DNA of 64,000 nt, from NCBI RefSeq assembly GCF_000283155.1, contig NW_004454162.1:56085250-56149249 (forward strand), in the 5' to 3' direction. Position numbers and translations under genes: made by a program. This DNA is from Ceratotherium simum simum (lineage: Eukaryota; Chordata; Mammalia; Perissodactyla; Rhinocerotidae). Below are positions 60,877-64,000 of this stretch, one piece after another. Position 1 is the stretch's first letter; each line of letters opens with the position of its first letter. Under the pieces are notes generated by a model, which was given only the letters and a program-made list of their open reading frames with translations, had not been told where the DNA came from and made no database searches.

Positions 60877-61039
60877 GTTACATCTTTAAACTTATTTATC
60901 TTATTATCTGCTTCCAATATTACAAATACTTGATGTGCTGGTCAGGTCAGTGTTTGTTTCTTCCAAACTTGCTTGTGTTGATCCGCATCCTTGTGTTTTT
61001 GTCGTGAGCACGTTTCAAGTTGGTACTTTCTTTTTTGTT

Positions 61040-61277
61040 ACTTTTGTTTGAATTTTTAAGTTTTAAACAAACTTTTTATTGACCTATAAGATAAATACAG
61101 ATAAATAAATAAATCACAAGGCTATGGCTCAACAAATCCTTACGAATAACCACTCACGTATAGCTGCCACCCAGATCAAGAGACAGGACATTACTAGCAC
61201 CCCAGAAACCTCCTGTTTCCTCCCGTTACTTCACCCCAGAATATAACCACAATTGTCCCGACTTCTACTGCCATGTA
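61040..61277 (-). mobile_element. L1 LINE, left part of interrupted copy
   Basis: Antisense L1 3' sequence: ttattgacctataagataaa, then tatagctgccacccagatca, aagagacaggacattactag and tataaccacaattgtcccga. The copy is interrupted by the MITE at 61278-61487. Confidence 0.7.
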
Positions 61278-61487
61278 CAGTCATGCATTGCTTAATGACA
61301 GGGATGCATTCTAAGAAATGCATCATCAGGTGATTTCATCACTGTCTGAACATCATAGGGGGTGCTTACACAAACCTAGATGGTGTAGCCTACTACACAC
61401 CTAGGCCCTTTGGTACTAATCTTATGGGACCGCCATTGTATATTTGGTCTGTTGTTGACTGAAACGTCTTTGTTCAGTGCATGACTG
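61278..61487. mobile_element. TA-flanked MITE (Tc1/mariner-like, non-autonomous)
   Basis: A 210-base element with terminal inverted repeats cagtcatgc...gcatgactg, immediately flanked by TA on both sides (61276-61277, 61488-61489), which is the Tc1/mariner target duplication. It encodes nothing. The interior (gatttcatcactgtctgaac, then acacaaacctagatggtgta, and gtagcctactacacacctag) matches a mammalian MER-type DNA transposon whose exact name I do not recall. Removing it restores a continuous L1. Confidence 0.85.
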
Positions 61488-61558
61488 TACACTAGTTTTT
61501 GGAATCATACAATATACGTTTTTTTCGTGTGACTTTCACTCCTTCACTTTTATTTATA
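61488..61558 (-). mobile_element. L1 LINE, right part of interrupted copy
   Basis: actagtttttggaatcatac continues the L1 interrupted at 61276. Confidence 0.65.
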
Positions 61559-61564
61559 TATATA

Positions 61565-61941
61565 ATTATGGGCTGAATTGTGTCCGCTGCAAATTCATAG
61601 GTTGAAGTCCTAACCCCCAGCACCTCAGAATATGATGGTATTTAGAGAAAGGGCCTTTAAAGAAGCACTTAAGGTAAAACGAAGACATCTAGGTGGTAGG
61701 GGTGGCCCTAATCCAATATGACTGGTGAAGCCTACAGACACGTGTAAGCACAGAGGGACGACCATGTGAGGGCACAGCAAGAAGGTGGCCATGTACAACC
61801 CAAGAAGAATGGCCTCAGAAGAAACCAAACCTGCCAACACCTTGATCTTGGACTTCCAGCGTCCAGAGTGGTGGGAAAATAAATTTCTGTTGTTTAAGTC
61901 CCCAGTCTGTGGTGTTCTGCGAAGGTTTTCTCAGCAAACTA

Positions 61942-61945
<4 letters not shown>
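61565..61945 (+). mobile_element. MaLR-like LTR element (family A), copy 4
   Basis: gggctgaattgtgtccgctg, gttgaagtcctaacccccag, cacagcaagaaggtggccat, acaccttgatcttggacttc and aataaatttctgttgtttaa occur in the order seen in copy 1. It ends beside a (TG) microsatellite. Confidence 0.75.

Positions 61946-61979
<34 letters not shown>
61946..61979. repeat. (TG)n microsatellite
   Basis: A pure (TG) run of about 17 repeats at the 3' end of the family A element. Confidence 0.95.
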
Positions 61980-61980
<1 letters not shown>

Positions 61981-62035
61981 CATCCATGTTGTTGTATGTA
62001 TCAATAGTTTGTTCTTTTGATTGTTGTGTGGTATT

Positions 62036-62212
62036 TTTTTTTCCTTATTTTTTGCTGAGGAAGATTCACTTTGAGCTAACATCCACTGCCAATCTTCCTC
62101 TTGTTGTACATGAGCCGCTGCCACAGCATGGCCACTGACAGACGAACCAAACCTAGGCCGCTGAAGCGGAGTGCACCAAAATCAACCACCGGGCCACCGG
62201 GGCTGGCCCTGC
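62036..62212 (-). mobile_element. ERE SINE, copy 8 (diverged, shorter)
   Basis: Antisense ERE with a gctgaggaagattcactttg tail unit, an aaacctaggccgctgaagcg block, and a caccggggctggccct head. It is more diverged than the others. Perfect 11-base duplication tgtgtggtatt at 62025-62035 and 62213-62223 fixes the ends. Confidence 0.9.
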
Positions 62213-62223
62213 TGTGTGGTATT

Positions 62224-62930
62224 GAATTGTGTGAATATCAGAATTTATCCATTGTGTTATTCACAGACTTTTAGGTTGTTTCTAGTTTTTGGATACTATA
62301 AGTGCAGTTGCCATGGGATTCTTGTACATATAACTTAGGAAACATGCATTTTCTTGGGAATACAACTAAGAGTGGAATTGTTGGGTGAGAGACTTTATAC
62401 AGATTTAGCTTTTATAGATCTTGCCAGTTTTCCGTGGTGGATATACCAATTTATATTCCCTTCAGCAGTATATGAAAGCTCCCATTTTTCATATTCTAAC
62501 ACTTGGCATTATTATTTTTGAAAATTTTATTTCTAGCCATTCTGGTAGGTGTGTGGTACCAATTGATTATGTTTTTAATTTGCATTCCCTGATGGAATTT
62601 CATACATTTGTTGGCTATTGGATATCCTCTTTTGCAAAGAGCCTGTCCCCAAGTCTTTGGCCATTTTTTAATTGGTTATCTTGTCTTATTATTGATTTGT
62701 AAGAGTTCTTCATACATTCTGGACATGGTCCTTTATCAAGTACATGCGTTATAAATATATTCTCTCTGTGGCTTGCATTTTCATCATTTTAATGGTATAT
62801 TTTGATAAATGGAAGTTCTTAATTTTATTGTAGTCCAATTCATCAGTTATTTCCTTCATCATTAGTACTTTTGAGAATGTGACCACCCCAAAGTCATGAA
62901 AATATCCTCCCATGTTGTTATAGAAGAGCA
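62224..62930 (-). mobile_element. L1 LINE, left part of interrupted copy
   Basis: Antisense L1 blocks: atttatccattgtgttattc, ttttaggttgtttctagttt, agcagtatatgaaagctccc, taagagttcttcatacattc and cagttatttccttcatcatt. It is interrupted by MER20 at about 62932. The L1 resumes after about 63150. Confidence 0.8.
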
Positions 62931-62931
62931 G

Positions 62932-63150
62932 ACAGCAAGTATTTTCTGCAAAGGGCCAGATAATAAATATTTTAGGCTCTGTGGGCCATATATGTCTTTG
63001 TTGTGACTACTTGACTTTTCCATTGTGGAAAGTAGTCATAGACAAAATGTGAATGAATGGGCGTGGCTATGTTCCGATAAAATTTTATTTATAAAAACAG
63101 AAGCAGGTCAAACTTGGCCCATAGGATGTAGTTGCCAAGTTTTATTGTTT
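62932..63150 (+). mobile_element. MER20 DNA transposon, nearly full length
   Basis: ctgcaaagggccagataata, gctctgtgggccatatatgt, gtggctatgttccgataaaa and tttatttataaaaacagaag occur in MER20 order over about 219 bases, the expected length. It lies inside an L1. Confidence 0.85.
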
Positions 63151-63290
63151 TCATCCAGCCAGACTTGATTTTGTAAATGGGTGATGCAGGGGGCCAAGAT
63201 TTATTGTTTTCCCAATTGATCCAGGCTCATTTATTAAAAAGACTGGAGTTACTGAACTGCACCGTGGACATGGATCAAAGGACTATATAT
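63151..63290 (-). mobile_element. L1 LINE, right part of interrupted copy
   Basis: tcatttattaaaaagactgg and tggatcaaaggactatatat-like blocks are L1 antisense and continue the copy left of MER20. Confidence 0.55.
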
Positions 63291-64000
63291 GTGTTGTGTT
63301 GCTTCTGAACTCTGGTTTAAGGACTGGGCTTTGCTTCTGCAAGGTGTCCTGTGGCACCATCAACCCGGTACAACCCCAAGTTGGTGTTTTCAGAAACACA
63401 AAAGTCACGTATATTAGAATCTCAAGCCTTCATGAATTTAGGAAACCCTTGATTTCTAACAGAGCTGAGAATGAAACATACTCTCTTCTTCGTTTTCTAT
63501 CTTTCGTGCATGGAAGGGTTTTTCCGAATCTGCTCTTTTATTGAGAGTGTAGCCCTTTGAGGATCCAAGACTTTCTGGGGTACTGGTTGTAGCTTGTGCT
63601 GGCACAACTTTGTCTTCTGCCCCAGGAATGGCTGTTACCAGCCGGGATCTAGTTACCAAGTCGGCCAACGCCCTCGGGGCAGCAGAACTTCACTCCATTC
63701 CCCTCTGGTTCCCTCTGGTTTCCAGCTACTTTGTTTGGGCCCCTGGAAATTTCCTTTACTTTCTTTCATGCTGCTCTGTAGACTTAAAAGAATGTGTTAT
63801 ATTTTATCCAGAATTTCTAAGTGTTTTGGAGGAGGAGGGTCCCTCCCCCCTCAATCTCCTGCTATTTAATCTGGAACCAAAGTTGTTAATTCACTTTTCA
63901 GCTATGTTGGAAATTTAGCCTAATGGCATGAAGAAGAAGCCATTTGTTTACACTTTAATCCTGCAAAGTGGTTGATATTTAATCCTGTTTGTTCTTCTTG
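63291..64000. other. unassigned intron sequence at the window end
   Basis: About 700 bases, presumably within IL22RA2 upstream intron. The overlapping frames at 63594-63918 on the plus strand have no domain. No D1-domain exon of IL22RA2 was recognised. Confidence 0.4.

Noticed and set aside
59750..64000. Upstream exons of IL22RA2 (D1 domain, signal peptide)
   Set aside because: I looked on the minus strand for the D1 landmarks (LQW, YG, WWE-type segments) and found none. Their absence is most likely because they lie beyond position 64000.
1..64000. CRISPR arrays, bacterial operons, prophage or tRNA/rRNA genes
   Set aside because: No direct-repeat/spacer arrays, no dense coding, and no intact tRNA or rRNA. 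The tRNA-like boxes belong to ERE SINEs.

Overview
This window is nuclear DNA from a placental mammal, almost certainly a perissodactyl and most likely a horse or other equid. Eight tRNA-derived SINEs have the equine ERE layout: a gccggccc-type head, the ggttaag and ggttcg(a/g)atcc boxes, and a gaggaagat / ttagctcagggc tail. They sit among MIR, L2, MER5A, MER20 and several ages of L1. It is not bacterial or viral. Almost all the longer open frames are chance frames inside repeats.

The one confidently recognised gene is IL22RA2 (interleukin-22 binding protein), on the minus strand near the right end. Its last two coding exons are at 59443-59612 and 58330-58479, with canonical splice sites and a clean stop codon. 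Its earlier exons were not found before position 64000 and probably lie beyond it. From established mammalian gene order (IL20RA - IL22RA2 - IFNGR1, all on one strand), the rest of the window should be the IL20RA-IL22RA2 intergenic interval. The CpG island at 1-420 would then be close to the IL20RA promoter. That last point is inference, because no IL20RA coding sequence is visible.

Layout: 0-0.4 kb CpG island; 0.4-3 kb mostly unique, with a CAT/CAC trinucleotide tract and a MIR; 3.1-9.3 kb L1 fragments of both orientations, interrupted by a MaLR-like element and a possible DNA transposon; 9.4-22.9 kb mostly unique, with L2, MIR, two EREs, a small CpG-rich patch and a split MER20; 22.9-28.1 kb a dead L1 of about 4.4 kb nested inside an older L1; 28.1-33 kb unique, with a diverged tandem duplication and a solo LTR-like element; 33-38 kb L1, microsatellite, MER5A and ERE; 38.4-45.1 kb a large inverted duplication (arms about 0.83 kb, spacer about 5.06 kb) with LTR-like, L1 and ERE insertions in the spacer; 45-58 kb mostly unique, with EREs and ancient repeats; 58.3-59.6 kb the IL22RA2 3' coding end; 59.6-64 kb the adjacent IL22RA2 intron, full of nested repeats.

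I found no wholly new biological system. The observations most worth a second look are the inverted duplication, the diverged tandem unit near 31.2-31.9 kb, the apparent loss of one N-glycosylation sequon in IL22RA2, the TA-flanked MITE inside an L1, and the isolated CpG-rich patch at 10.5-10.8 kb.
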